From JAVBPA01 sp031549925 (lineage in GTDB: Bacteria > Bacillota > Clostridia > Oscillospirales > CAG-272): a stretch of 61,647 bases of DNA. The notes under the pieces were generated by a model. That model saw only the letters and a program-made list of their open reading frames with translations, had not been told where the DNA came from and did no database searches. Position numbers and translations under genes: made by a program. Location of the stretch: NCBI GenBank assembly GCA_031549925.1, contig JAVBPA010000042.1, positions 1 through 61,647 on the forward strand, in the 5' to 3' direction. Of this stretch, positions 25,205 to 34,495 are shown one piece after another. Numbering within the stretch: position 1 is the first letter of the stretch; each line of letters begins with the position of its first letter.

Positions 25205-25311
25205 GATACAACCTCCAATTATTATAATCGATACTATTAAAAACTAAGCCAATGATATCACAACCAAACAAAAATGTAAATATGTCGTTATAAATACTTA
25301 TATAAAAAACA

Positions 25312-25333
25312 TAAAAAAAGAACGGCTGTTCTT
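25312..25333 (-). terminator. terminator after the acyl-CoA synthetase gene
   Basis: AAGAAC-GGCT-GTTCTT (25318-25333) forms a 6-bp stem with a tetraloop; on the minus strand it is followed by a run of Ts down to 25312. It stands about 50 bp past the stop of the minus-strand gene. Confidence 0.65.
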
Positions 25334-25381
25334 CATGCAACCGCACTTTCTTTTTAAAATTTATTAAATTATTAATTTCTT

Positions 25382-27109
25382 TTATACTTTGTATCTTTGG
25401 ATTTTTAAAGTAGATGTTTTCGGGAAAGGTTCTTTGCGTATATCAATGTTTCTGATTTGCTTATAATTAACTAATTTTCTGTTTAATTCTGATATTTTAG
25501 CTTTAAAATATTCGTTTATCGCTTTATCTCCTTCGACTTTTTCATCAGCTAAACCGACAAAATCCGGATATATCATAGCGGAAAGCGAAAGTCCGCTTTC
25601 TTCCCTTGATTTATTTGATGTTACCATACAATCGATTACAAACGGTATATGTGATATATATTCTTCAATTTCTTCGGGGAAAACATTTTTACCGTTATCC
25701 AAAACGATAACATTCTTTTTTCTTCCCGTTATGTATATATAATTGTTTTTATCCACATAACCGCAGTCTCCGGTATAAAACCAGCCTTTATTGTTCAAGA
25801 CGGCTTCGGTTGCTTCGGGATTTTTATAATATCCGAGCATGACATTTCCGCCTTTAACGCATATTTCACCTGTTTCGTCTCCGGGATTTTCGCGGTCAAT
25901 GTATACTTGCATACCTTCAAGCGGTAATCCGCAGGAAGCGGGATTATAAACTCCGGCGGGGATAATCGATATAATAGGTGAACATTCCGTTATACCGTAA
26001 CCTTGTTGAATGTTGATACCGAACGTTTTAAAATCATCGACAAGTCCGCTTCTCATAGCGGCTCCTCCGCAAATGATGTTGGATAATCTTCCGCCGAAAG
26101 CTTCTAGTACTTCCGCAAACAATTTGCGTCTTACATCAAAATTTAATTTTAATAATAAATCACTTATTTTTCCGGCAACGGCAACCGTTTGTGTTTTTCC
26201 TTTTTTCTTGATAGTATCAACTATCTTTTTATACATATTTTCGCATATGAGAGGAACAGCCATCATCATTGTCGGTTTGTACGATTTAAAATCCGCAAGC
26301 AATGAAGTTAAACTGTCATTTAAACAAATATTACATCCGCAGAACATGGCTGCCATAATACCGGCAGTCATTTCGTATGTATGATGAAGCGGAAGAACTG
26401 ATATAAAAACATCGTTTTCATCTAAACTGACGTATTTTACCGCATCATTTATACAGCTTACTATATTATTTTGGCTCAGCATAACCGCTTTGCTGCTCCC
26501 TGTTGTGCCTGAGGTAAATATTAATACGCTTAGTTTTGAAGTATAATTGTCGGGCTTAGAATTTGTTATTCCGATTATAGAAGGCGACAGTTCCCCTTTT
26601 TTTATCAATTGTTCGTAAATATAAACACCTTCGGGAATTGCTTTTGCAAAATCATCAAAGACGGGGGAAATTCTTATCTTTGCTTTTAATTTTTTAATTA
26701 AAGGGTTGTTTTCAAAAACACCGATAAAAGCATCGCTGTAAGCCACTGCTTCGCAATCCGCGTATTCTATAAATCCCGGTATTTGATCGCGGTTTAAATC
26801 TTTATCAAGCGGAACTATAACGCCTCCGGTATATACAACCGCAAAATACATTGCAATCCATTCAACGCTTTTTTCCCCGATTAAAGCCACATTGCATCCG
26901 CCGAGTCCCATATCAATTAATGAATGGCTTAAATATTCGATTTCAGCTCTGAAAGATTTAAATGTTACACTATATTCTTTTTTATTGCGTTTGTATTTAA
27001 AAAGAATATTTTCCGGATATAAGGAAGCGGGCTGATCAATTACATCAATCAGATTTGAAGCACTGCGCTGTATTTTTTTATTAATTTTTCCTTTTGCGAA
27101 AAGTGACAT
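25382..27109 (-). CDS. AMP-forming acyl-CoA synthetase (long-chain type)
   Basis: A 575-aa adenylate-forming enzyme. The P-loop LIFTSGTTGSSKAVML lies near residue 197, the A5-type GYGITECSPI around 365, the A7-type GWFYTGDCGYVDKNNYIYITGRKKN around 450, and a C-terminal KTSTLKIQRYKV with a candidate catalytic lysine. This order matches FadD-like long-chain fatty-acid:CoA ligases. It acts in the cytoplasm or at the membrane to activate a fatty or similar acid. It stands alone between two glycan operons with its own terminator, so its pathway partners are elsewhere. Confidence 0.9.
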   Translation of the reverse strand: MSLFAKGKINKKIQRSASNLIDVIDQPASLYPENILFKYKRNKKEYSVTFKSFRAEIEYLSHSLIDMGLGGCNVALIGEKSVEWIAMYFAVVYTGGVIVPLDKDLNRDQIPGFIEYADCEAVAYSDAFIGVFENNPLIKKLKAKIRISPVFDDFAKAIPEGVYIYEQLIKKGELSPSIIGITNSKPDNYTSKLSVLIFTSGTTGSSKAVMLSQNNIVSCINDAVKYVSLDENDVFISVLPLHHTYEMTAGIMAAMFCGCNICLNDSLTSLLADFKSYKPTMMMAVPLICENMYKKIVDTIKKKGKTQTVAVAGKISDLLLKLNFDVRRKLFAEVLEAFGGRLSNIICGGAAMRSGLVDDFKTFGINIQQGYGITECSPIISIIPAGVYNPASCGLPLEGMQVYIDRENPGDETGEICVKGGNVMLGYYKNPEATEAVLNNKGWFYTGDCGYVDKNNYIYITGRKKNVIVLDNGKNVFPEEIEEYISHIPFVIDCMVTSNKSREESGLSLSAMIYPDFVGLADEKVEGDKAINEYFKAKISELNRKLVNYKQIRNIDIRKEPFPKTSTLKIQRYKV

Positions 27110-27300
27110 ATATACCTCATTTATTTTTATAGTTATAATACTTCTATCACATAAATATTAAACGTATAATAACTATCCGTAACATAAGTTATTTTATATT
27201 TTTAATTTAATATTTATTTTTTTTAATAATATAAAAATTATATTTGAACATTAATTCTAAAGAATATTAATATAACAAATTCATGTTATTATTTTTGAAC

Positions 27301-27329
27301 TTGACTTTATTATAACAATATGATAGTAT
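27301..27329 (+). promoter_or_regulatory. probable promoter of the diguanylate cyclase / GH127 operon
   Basis: TTGACT (27301-27306), 17 bp, TAGTAT (27324-27329) with an extended -10 TG at 27321-27322. It lies about 55 bp before the diguanylate cyclase ATG. Confidence 0.55.
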
Positions 27330-27383
27330 CAATGGAATCGACACATTATTATATAATATCATATCCAATCATTCGGGGTTTTT

Positions 27384-28595
27384 ATGGGTTTTTTTAACAA
27401 CTTGGTTTTTAGTTTACGGACTTATTTTTCAGGAGCTTTGGTTTTCAACAAAGAAACACGCAATAAATTTAGAGAGGAGATACTATCACTCACCGTTTCC
27501 AGAACCAAATTAATATTAATTGTAGTATTTTTAATTCAAATATCAAATCTTATAACAGATATATCAACTCAAAATACTCCCGGATACATATGGCAAGGAT
27601 ATGAACTTACGTATTTTATAGGAATATATTTATTGATTTTTGTAGCAATAATATTTTCGATAATAATTAAAATATCAGAACATTATAAACACAAATTAAA
27701 ATATTTGACAAGAAATATAATTATAAAAAGTACATGGATTTTTTTGTTGGGCGGAACATTATTTTTTTGTTTCAGCGACATCGCATATAAAAATGTATTA
27801 TCAAATTTCACACTCATCATATTAATAACCGGTGTTATGCCTATTTTTAATCCGGTTGAGCTTTTTTCCATTGTAGGATCATATTCGATGATTTGTTTGA
27901 CTTGGGCGTTTATTTGCAAAATGGATTCATCGTTTATTCAGCAAATTATTGTTCTTGTAATAATCGCTTTATTTACTTCAAATTCCCAATATAAAAATTC
28001 AATAAATATTTTTAAAGAAAGAGAAGCTCTGCGGGAAGCGAATCAAAAATTATATTATTTATCGGAAACCGATCAGTTAACCGGACTTTTGAACAGACGC
28101 GGGCTTAATACAAATATTTATAATCTGATACAAAATGTCAAAACAGAAGAAGATATTATTTCTGTTATCATGGTTGATATAGACTTTTTCAAAAAATACA
28201 ACGACAAATTTCTTCATTCCGGAGGAGACAGATGTCTCAACATAATCGGAGAAAGTATTAAAAATTGCATAAATACAAAGGATTATGATATAGCAGCGAG
28301 ATACGGCGGCGAAGAATTTATTGTAATTGCGAAGGGTCTCAACAGCGAAAAGACACTTAAACTTGCTATAAAAATAAAAGACACCATCGCAAAACTTCAA
28401 ATTCCTTTTGATTTGAACGATGGTTTTCCGTTTGTTACTATAAGCGAAGGTACATATATTTCAAAATTGGATTATGAAAAAGATGATTTGGAAAGATTTA
28501 TCAAAAATATAATTGACGAAGCTGACAAACAGCTCTACAACGCGAAAGAAAACGGACGTAATTGTATATCTTATCAAAACGTGTTATACCGATAA
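27384..28595 (+). CDS. membrane diguanylate cyclase (GGDEF domain)
   Basis: A 403-aa protein. Residues 40-205 hold about six hydrophobic segments, an integral-membrane sensor region without a known fold. A short coil (IFKEREALREANQKLYYL) leads to the GGDEF domain starting DQLTGLLNRRG at 230-240, with VDIDFFKKYND and the active-site GGEEF at 308-312. These motifs fit an active cyclase making c-di-GMP from two GTP. The inhibitory I-site position, RxxD in many cyclases, reads KDYD (299-302), so product inhibition may be weak. It lies 28 bp upstream of the GH127-like gene, so signalling and glycan breakdown may share a transcript. Confidence 0.9.
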   Translation: MGFFNNLVFSLRTYFSGALVFNKETRNKFREEILSLTVSRTKLILIVVFLIQISNLITDISTQNTPGYIWQGYELTYFIGIYLLIFVAIIFSIIIKISEHYKHKLKYLTRNIIIKSTWIFLLGGTLFFCFSDIAYKNVLSNFTLIILITGVMPIFNPVELFSIVGSYSMICLTWAFICKMDSSFIQQIIVLVIIALFTSNSQYKNSINIFKEREALREANQKLYYLSETDQLTGLLNRRGLNTNIYNLIQNVKTEEDIISVIMVDIDFFKKYNDKFLHSGGDRCLNIIGESIKNCINTKDYDIAARYGGEEFIVIAKGLNSEKTLKLAIKIKDTIAKLQIPFDLNDGFPFVTISEGTYISKLDYEKDDLERFIKNIIDEADKQLYNAKENGRNCISYQNVLYR

Positions 28596-28623
28596 AATAT
28601 GTAAAGAGAGATAATTAAAATCC

Positions 28624-30369
28624 ATGGAAACATTAAATTTTGATGATATTAATTTTAACGGCATAAGCGGAAAGCTGCTTCGTAATATAACAAAAAACTG
28701 GCTTTTGGGTATACGCGAAACAAATCCCGCCATACTTGATATATTTGCTGAACGAGATTTGACTCCTTACCGCGATTTGCTTCCCTGGTCCGGCGAATTT
28801 GCCGGAAAATATATAACCGGAGCATATTATACTTATAAATTAAACCGTGATCCTGAATTATACAATTATATATTAAGCTTTATCGACGAATTGATTGCTT
28901 ATCAATCACCTGAAGGTTATCTTGGCTGTTATAGCTGCTTGTGCCGTTTAACCGGAGCTTTTTCGCAGAATCATGAGGTAAAAGAAGGTACATGGGACGC
29001 ATGGTCGCATTATCATATAATGTACGGCTTGTTGTTATGGTATGATTTAACGTCAGATATAACCTATTATAATGCGGTTATAAAAGCAGCTGATTTCTTT
29101 ATTTATACTTTTTATAATGAAAAAACCGGAAATTTGCGTCTTGTGGATATTGGAAGTTCGGAAATGAATTTAGCTCCTTATCATATTTTCGCACTTTTAT
29201 ACAATAAAACCAAAGAAAATAAATATTTAGATTTCGCAAAAAAAATAGAAGAAGATTTTGAAGATGACAGAGCCGGAAATTATATAGAATGTGCTTTCTC
29301 CGGAGTTGAATTTTATCAATGCCCGAAACCCAGATGGGAAAGTATTCATATTATACTCGGTATCGCACAAATGTATACCGCAACTGGTGAAGAACGCTAT
29401 TTAACTGCTGCTGTCCGTCTTTTTTATTCGATATTAAAAACTGATATTCATAATACAGGCGCGTTTTCGACAAATGAACAAGCTTGCGGTTCTCCTTTCC
29501 GGGACGGAGCTATTGAAACATGCTGTGTTGTTGCTTATAACGCTTTGGCTTCCGATATTTATAAATTAACAAAAGATCCTAAAATTATTGACTTTTTGGA
29601 GCTTTCGCATTACAATGCAATTATGGGCAGCTTTAATCCTAGCGGTCATTGGTCAACTTATCACACTCCGATGGAAGGGTCACGCGCGGCTAATTTCCAT
29701 TCGATAAACTTTCAGTCAAGACCCGGTTCTCCTGAGCTTAATTGTTGTTCGGTTAATGCACCCAGAGGCGCGTCTCAAATCGGTGAATGGATGATAACTG
29801 CCGGTGATGACAATACAATATACATAAATTCATACGAATCATGTAAAATCACGACAGATGATGAAATAAAAATATCTGTTAAGAGTAATTATCCGGTTTC
29901 GGGTAAAATATATATTGATATTGAATCCGTTGCAGAGCGTAATATCGCACTTCGTATACCGAAATGGTCGAAAAAAACCAAAATTTCATATACTTCCGAA
30001 GATTCAAAAATCAATTGCAACCCTGAAGCCGGGAGCTATTATATAATTTCTGCCGTTAAAAAGCTTCGGGTTAGTTTAACTTTAGATTTTTCTGTTTATT
30101 TTCTTACCGGTGATGAAGCTTATACCGGAAAATACAGTATTTACTACGGACCGGTTCTCTACGGGATTGATGTTCCGACTGCCGCCGAATGCGGTATAGA
30201 TTATAACAATCTTCCCGTTTTATCCGATGAATCGCTTAGAAACGCAAAACCTTCGCTTGATAAAAAAGGACGTATAACCGTAAATCTCATGGAAAACATA
30301 ACTCTTTGCGATTTTTATCATCTTGGTGTGACTGGCGCTGAATATAAAACTTTTTTTGCAAAAAAATAA
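28624..30369 (+). CDS. GH127/GH146-like beta-L-arabinofuranosidase
   Basis: A 581-aa cytoplasmic protein with an (alpha/alpha)6-barrel core (DUF1680 type). The zinc-cysteine site of the family is visible: Glu298-Thr-Cys300 in the IETCC block, and Cys374-Cys375 in ELNCCSVNAPRG. These match the Glu-x-Cys and Cys-Cys ligands of HypBA1, where one Cys of the pair is the nucleophile. The C-terminal beta domain contains LRIPKWSKKTKI and YGPVLYG, both typical. It would release L-arabinofuranose from beta-linked plant glycans taken up as oligosaccharides. The next two plus-strand genes (TIM-barrel and URO-D-fold) are probably cotranscribed. Specificity within the clan is not certain. Confidence 0.87.
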   Translation: METLNFDDINFNGISGKLLRNITKNWLLGIRETNPAILDIFAERDLTPYRDLLPWSGEFAGKYITGAYYTYKLNRDPELYNYILSFIDELIAYQSPEGYLGCYSCLCRLTGAFSQNHEVKEGTWDAWSHYHIMYGLLLWYDLTSDITYYNAVIKAADFFIYTFYNEKTGNLRLVDIGSSEMNLAPYHIFALLYNKTKENKYLDFAKKIEEDFEDDRAGNYIECAFSGVEFYQCPKPRWESIHIILGIAQMYTATGEERYLTAAVRLFYSILKTDIHNTGAFSTNEQACGSPFRDGAIETCCVVAYNALASDIYKLTKDPKIIDFLELSHYNAIMGSFNPSGHWSTYHTPMEGSRAANFHSINFQSRPGSPELNCCSVNAPRGASQIGEWMITAGDDNTIYINSYESCKITTDDEIKISVKSNYPVSGKIYIDIESVAERNIALRIPKWSKKTKISYTSEDSKINCNPEAGSYYIISAVKKLRVSLTLDFSVYFLTGDEAYTGKYSIYYGPVLYGIDVPTAAECGIDYNNLPVLSDESLRNAKPSLDKKGRITVNLMENITLCDFYHLGVTGAEYKTFFAKK

Positions 30370-30390
30370 AAATATGAAGAGGTTGATATT

Positions 30391-31575
30391 ATGGGAAGAA
30401 TTAAAATCGGGGCATGGTATCCTATCGATTTAAATTATCTCGACAAACGCCATATCGATGAAATTAAAGAATCCGGTATAGATTTAATATTTGCCGGATG
30501 GGGAGACAAAGAACAGCAAAAAGAAATTTTTAATTTGTGCAATAATGCGGGAATCGGAGTGTTAATAGGCGACCACCGCGTTATGAAATGCAGCGGAGAC
30601 AGTGCGGAAATTAAGTCTTATATTTCGGACTATATAAATGAACCTTCATTCGTTGGAAATATGTTATGCGATGAACCTAACGCAGCCGCATATCCCGCAC
30701 TCGGAAAACGTGTAACCGAATATAAAAAAGCTGTTTGCGGCAAAATACCATATATAAATTTATTTCCTATATATGCTTCTCTTGAAATGCTCGGTACTTC
30801 TTCATATGAAGAATATGTGGAAGAATTCGCAAAACAAATCGATACAGATTATATATCGGTTGATATTTATCCTTTCAGCATGGGAGAAGATAATATAAAA
30901 CGCACCGGCGGAAATTATTTTAGAAATCTTGATATAATCGCAAAAATTTGCCGTAAATATAATCGTTCCATGTACGGTTTTATCCAAACTATGGGATTTA
31001 ATTATGTAATGCGTCCTCCGACAGAAGATGAAATGCGTTATCAGGCATATGCTTATCTAGCGTTCGGTGCTGAGCATATATATCATTTCTGTTATGCGAC
31101 ACCTCCTTCATCAAACGAACACTTTGAATACGCGATGATCGATCTTAACGGTGAAAAAACAGATTTATGGTACAGCGCTAAAGCGGTAAACGACGAACTT
31201 CATGCGATATCCGATATTTATTCCAACTATAAAAATGTAGGTACATATATAAATATTACCGGAGAAACCCCTGACGGAGTTGATTTTGAAAATATTTATG
31301 ATATAAATTCTTTGGGAATAATAAAGAATTTTTCTTCCGACGGAGCAGTTCTGGCGGGATGTATGAAAAAAATCGACGGTGAAGGGATTGCTCTTATATT
31401 ACTCAATTGCAACGAAGTCCGCGATGAAAAATCCGTTAATGTTTCGTTTTCTCTTGAAAGCAAAAAAACGGTAACTTCATATATCAAGGGAAATCCTTTG
31501 ACAGCCGATATTGATTCGGATGTCTGTAACATAACTCTTGACAGTTGCGGCGGAGCTTTGATTGTTATAGAATAA
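30391..31575 (+). CDS. TIM-barrel protein, putative glycoside hydrolase
   Basis: A 394-aa protein whose first 285 residues read as a (beta/alpha)8 barrel: KIGAWYPIDL, IDLIFAGWG, NMLCDEPNAAAYP with Asp94-Glu95, DYISVDIYPF, YGFIQTMGFNY and AEHIYHFCYATPP on successive strands. The tail (about 300-394) looks like a small beta domain, as in several retaining hydrolases. Glu95 after an Asp and followed by Pro is a plausible acid/base, but I cannot place the family or the nucleophile. No signal peptide. It starts 21 bp after the GH127-like gene with its own AGAGG site. It is likely to work on the same glycan (inference). Confidence 0.62.
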   Translation: MGRIKIGAWYPIDLNYLDKRHIDEIKESGIDLIFAGWGDKEQQKEIFNLCNNAGIGVLIGDHRVMKCSGDSAEIKSYISDYINEPSFVGNMLCDEPNAAAYPALGKRVTEYKKAVCGKIPYINLFPIYASLEMLGTSSYEEYVEEFAKQIDTDYISVDIYPFSMGEDNIKRTGGNYFRNLDIIAKICRKYNRSMYGFIQTMGFNYVMRPPTEDEMRYQAYAYLAFGAEHIYHFCYATPPSSNEHFEYAMIDLNGEKTDLWYSAKAVNDELHAISDIYSNYKNVGTYINITGETPDGVDFENIYDINSLGIIKNFSSDGAVLAGCMKKIDGEGIALILLNCNEVRDEKSVNVSFSLESKKTVTSYIKGNPLTADIDSDVCNITLDSCGGALIVIE

Positions 31576-31599
31576 TTATAATAAAAGCAAATATTTGAA

Positions 31600-31626
31600 G
31601 GGAAACTTTTATTACGAAGGTTTCCC
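31600..31626 (+). promoter_or_regulatory. intercistronic hairpin before the URO-D-fold gene
   Basis: GGGAAAC (31600-31606) pairs with GTTTCCC (31620-31626). No T-run follows, so it is more likely a stability or processing element inside the operon than a full terminator. Confidence 0.45.
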
Positions 31627-31672
31627 TCTATAAATTTAATTGATTTATTTTTATATAAAAAGGAGCATAAAA

Positions 31673-32794
31673 ATGGCAATAACTCCGATGAGAAAAAAAT
31701 GGAAGAGTGAAATGACCGACAGAGAACGTTTTGTCCGTCAAATGCATTATCAGGATACAGACCGCTGTTTTAACATGGAATTCGGTTATTGGCAGGAAAA
31801 CTATCATGAATGGAAAATTTTCAGGGATAATAATATTACGAATGAGGGCGAAGCCAATGTTTTTTTCTCTTTTGATTCATTCGCCGGATGCGGAGGAAAT
31901 ACATGGATGTACCCGGCTTTCCCTTCAATACAAATTGAAGAAAACGAAAATCATATTATAATGCAGAACGGAGACGGGCTTTTGGCGGAAGTCCCTAAAT
32001 CCGGACTCAGCAGTATCCCGCATTATTTAAAATCATCCATAACAACTCCCGACGATTGGTTGCGTGTAAAAAAAGAACGCTTTGATGTTAATGATCCGGC
32101 GAGAAAAATCAATGAAGAATATTTCCGGCGCATAGCGCGTGATGACCGTACATATCCGCTCACCATATTCTGCGGGTCGATGATAGGGAGAATACGCGAT
32201 ATGCTCACATTTGAAGGTCTTTGTTATGCTTGTTATGATTATCCTGAAATGGTTGAAGATATGGTGGAAACAGCATGCGTTTTAATTGAAAATTTCCTTG
32301 ACGCAGCTCTTCCTCTCGGAACATACGACGCCGCTTCGGGGTGGGAAGACATCTGTTTTAAAAACGGTCCTATTGTATCGGTTCCTTTTTATCATGATGT
32401 TATCATGCCGAGATATAAACGGATAAGAAAAAAGCTTGATAATTTTGGTATTGATATATGGTATACAGATTGTGACGGCGATGTGAGACCGATAATGCCT
32501 TGCTTCCTGGAAGGCGGGATTAATTGTCTGTTCCCGTTTGAAGTAAACAGCTGCGCTCATCCGGCAGTAATGTTCGAAACTTACGGAAAAACTCTCCGCA
32601 TTATGGGAGGAGTAGATAAAATGGCTCTCGGAGAAGGAAAAGAAGCTATTGATAAATATTTAGATACCCTTATTCCGCTGGTAAAACGCGGAGGATATAT
32701 TCCCTTCTGCGATCACCGTTGTCCTCCTAATGTAAAAGAAGAAGATTATATATACTATCTTGACAGAAAAGAAGAACTTTTCGGAATGAAATAA
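31673..32794 (+). CDS. uroporphyrinogen-decarboxylase-fold (URO-D family) protein
   Basis: The frame opens earlier, but an AGGAG site 8-10 nt before ATG 31673 gives a 373-aa protein beginning MAITPMRKKWKSEMTDRERF. Pieces typical of the URO-D superfamily include DRERFVRQMHYQDTDR, GSMIGRIRDMLTFEGL, and the C-terminal MGGVDKMALGEGKEAIDKYL then GGYIPFCDHRCPPNV, close to the glycan-cluster subgroup. The porphyrin-binding RxxPVWxMRQAGR of HemE is absent, so haem synthesis is unlikely. Relatives include corrinoid methyltransferases (MtaA-like), but many are found next to glycoside hydrolases with no known role. A demethylation role on methylated sugars is possible (inference). Confidence 0.78.
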   Translation: MAITPMRKKWKSEMTDRERFVRQMHYQDTDRCFNMEFGYWQENYHEWKIFRDNNITNEGEANVFFSFDSFAGCGGNTWMYPAFPSIQIEENENHIIMQNGDGLLAEVPKSGLSSIPHYLKSSITTPDDWLRVKKERFDVNDPARKINEEYFRRIARDDRTYPLTIFCGSMIGRIRDMLTFEGLCYACYDYPEMVEDMVETACVLIENFLDAALPLGTYDAASGWEDICFKNGPIVSVPFYHDVIMPRYKRIRKKLDNFGIDIWYTDCDGDVRPIMPCFLEGGINCLFPFEVNSCAHPAVMFETYGKTLRIMGGVDKMALGEGKEAIDKYLDTLIPLVKRGGYIPFCDHRCPPNVKEEDYIYYLDRKEELFGMK

Positions 32795-32825
32795 TAATTT
32801 TTGTTTATTAAAAAGCAAAAATTAT
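32794..32825 (+). terminator. weak terminator after the glycan operon
   Basis: ATAATTTTTG (32794-32803) pairs with CAAAAATTAT (32816-32825), starting on the stop codon. The stem is all A/T but for one G-C pair and has no T-run after it, so the call is weak. Confidence 0.4.
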
Positions 32826-32998
32826 CACAAGCAATACACAAAATACCACCGATATATTTCAAATAGTTTTAATATAATAATCATGCAGCCGTCACATAAG
32901 ATATTTATAATAAAATCATCAAGCGTGGATAAAATAAATAAGAGAGTCTAAAATAAAACAGATAAAAAATATTATAAATATAAATGGAGGCAATGATA

Positions 32999-34384
32999 AT
33001 GAATAATAACAATGATAACATCGGAAACAATTTTTCCGATGCACCGGACAAAACAACAAACAATCCGATAATAATAACAAATCAAGGCTATGACAATAAC
33101 AACGGAACATATCAGCAAAACGCAAAAAATAACAAAAATATGCATAGCCAAAAAAACGGAGTTTCACGCAGATTCATAGTATTAATGGTTGCCGTATGTA
33201 TAGTTTTTTCGGGTTTGACCGGTATAGGCGGAGCGATGCTTATAAACAATAACGCAAATAATCCCGTTTCTGATAACAATACCTCAAAAACCAGCCAAAC
33301 ATCAGCAGATGGAATTTCTACCTCCGTATCCGACATTGAAAGTATTATACACAAAGCAGTAACAACAGCCGAAGTACCGACAGAAAGCGAAAACGCGTCT
33401 ATTGAAACAGCTTCGGTAAAAGCAGCTCCTTCGGTTGTTGAAATAACTACTGAAACAGCTCAGACAAACAGCTTCTTCGGGCAATATATAACAGACGGAG
33501 CAGGAAGCGGCGTAATAATATCCGAAGACGGTTATATTATAACATGTGCGCATGTAATCGAAGGCGTTACAAATATAACAGTTAAATTAACAGATGGAAC
33601 ATCATATGTAGCGGCTGTTGTCGGAAGCGACAGCGTTACTGATATTGCGGTTATCAAAGTAGAAGCAACTGATCTTCCCTATTCAATAATTGGTGATTCA
33701 TCAACTTTAATTGTAGGACAAATTGCGATAGCCATAGGAAATCCTTTAGGTGAACTCGGCGGAACAGTTACAAACGGTATAATCAGCGCTCTTGACAGAA
33801 ATGTTGAAATAGACGGAAGCCAATATAAACTCTTACAGACAAATGCTGCTATTAATCCCGGAAATTCCGGAGGCGGACTTTTTGATATATACGGAAATTT
33901 AATAGGTATTGTAAACGCAAAATCATCGGGAAGTTCAATTGAAGGTCTTGGATTTGCGATTCCGATAAACGACGCTATTGAAATTGCTGAACAGCTTATA
34001 ACAAACGGTTATATAGCGGGAAGACCCGGACTCGGAGTTGTAATAACAGAATGTAACAGCACAGAACAATATAACAGAATAAGAAACGACAGCGAAAGCG
34101 CAGCATTAATAAATTATATAAATGTATTCGGATTATATTTTTTAAGTTATAATTCAGAAACAAATCAGGTTCCCGGAGATTTAATGTTCGGAGACAGAAT
34201 TATAGCAATTGACGGAGTATCCGTATCAACAATATCGGATGTAAAATCACTGCTTTATAACGAATATAAAATCGGAGATACAGTAACAATTACCATAGCC
34301 CGTATAACAAATAAAAACACTATGCGCAGTGAAATGAAAGATGTACAAATCACATTAATAGAATCTATTCCAGCATCGAAATAA
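32999..34384 (+). CDS. HtrA/DegP-type membrane-anchored serine protease (S1C) with PDZ domain
   Basis: The GGAGG at 32986-32990 fits ATG 32999 (8-nt spacing) rather than the two ATGs before it, giving 461 aa. Residues 1-57 are Asn/Gln-rich and cytoplasmic, then one membrane helix (about 59-81), a Ser/Thr linker, and the trypsin-like domain with catalytic His185 (TCAHVIEG), Asp215 (TDIAVIKV) and Ser290 (NPGNSGGGL). A PDZ domain (about 345-455) follows. The layout matches clostridial HtrA quality-control proteases acting outside the membrane. A two-component system lies just downstream, as often seen with cell-envelope stress genes. Confidence 0.93.
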   Translation: MNNNNDNIGNNFSDAPDKTTNNPIIITNQGYDNNNGTYQQNAKNNKNMHSQKNGVSRRFIVLMVAVCIVFSGLTGIGGAMLINNNANNPVSDNNTSKTSQTSADGISTSVSDIESIIHKAVTTAEVPTESENASIETASVKAAPSVVEITTETAQTNSFFGQYITDGAGSGVIISEDGYIITCAHVIEGVTNITVKLTDGTSYVAAVVGSDSVTDIAVIKVEATDLPYSIIGDSSTLIVGQIAIAIGNPLGELGGTVTNGIISALDRNVEIDGSQYKLLQTNAAINPGNSGGGLFDIYGNLIGIVNAKSSGSSIEGLGFAIPINDAIEIAEQLITNGYIAGRPGLGVVITECNSTEQYNRIRNDSESAALINYINVFGLYFLSYNSETNQVPGDLMFGDRIIAIDGVSVSTISDVKSLLYNEYKIGDTVTITIARITNKNTMRSEMKDVQITLIESIPASK

Positions 34385-34400
34385 AACTTCTTTGAATAGA

Positions 34401-34465
34401 GGGAATTATCGAAATAGATATTCCCCATTATATAAAGGGAACGTCCGCATGAGCGAGGCGTTCCC
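34401..34465 (+). promoter_or_regulatory. two hairpins between htrA-like gene and response regulator
   Basis: GGGAAT/ATTCCC (34401-34406 with 34420-34425) and GGGAACG/CGTTCCC (34437-34443 with 34459-34465) stand side by side in the gap. Neither has a T-run, so they may partly terminate or process the htrA-like transcript. Confidence 0.5.
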
Positions 34466-34495
34466 GATATGTTGTAAAATAAAGGAGAAATGATA

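Noticed and set aside
31673..32794. hemE (haem-pathway uroporphyrinogen decarboxylase)
   Set aside because: The RxPVWxMRQAGR porphyrin-binding motif is missing and the neighbours are glycan genes.
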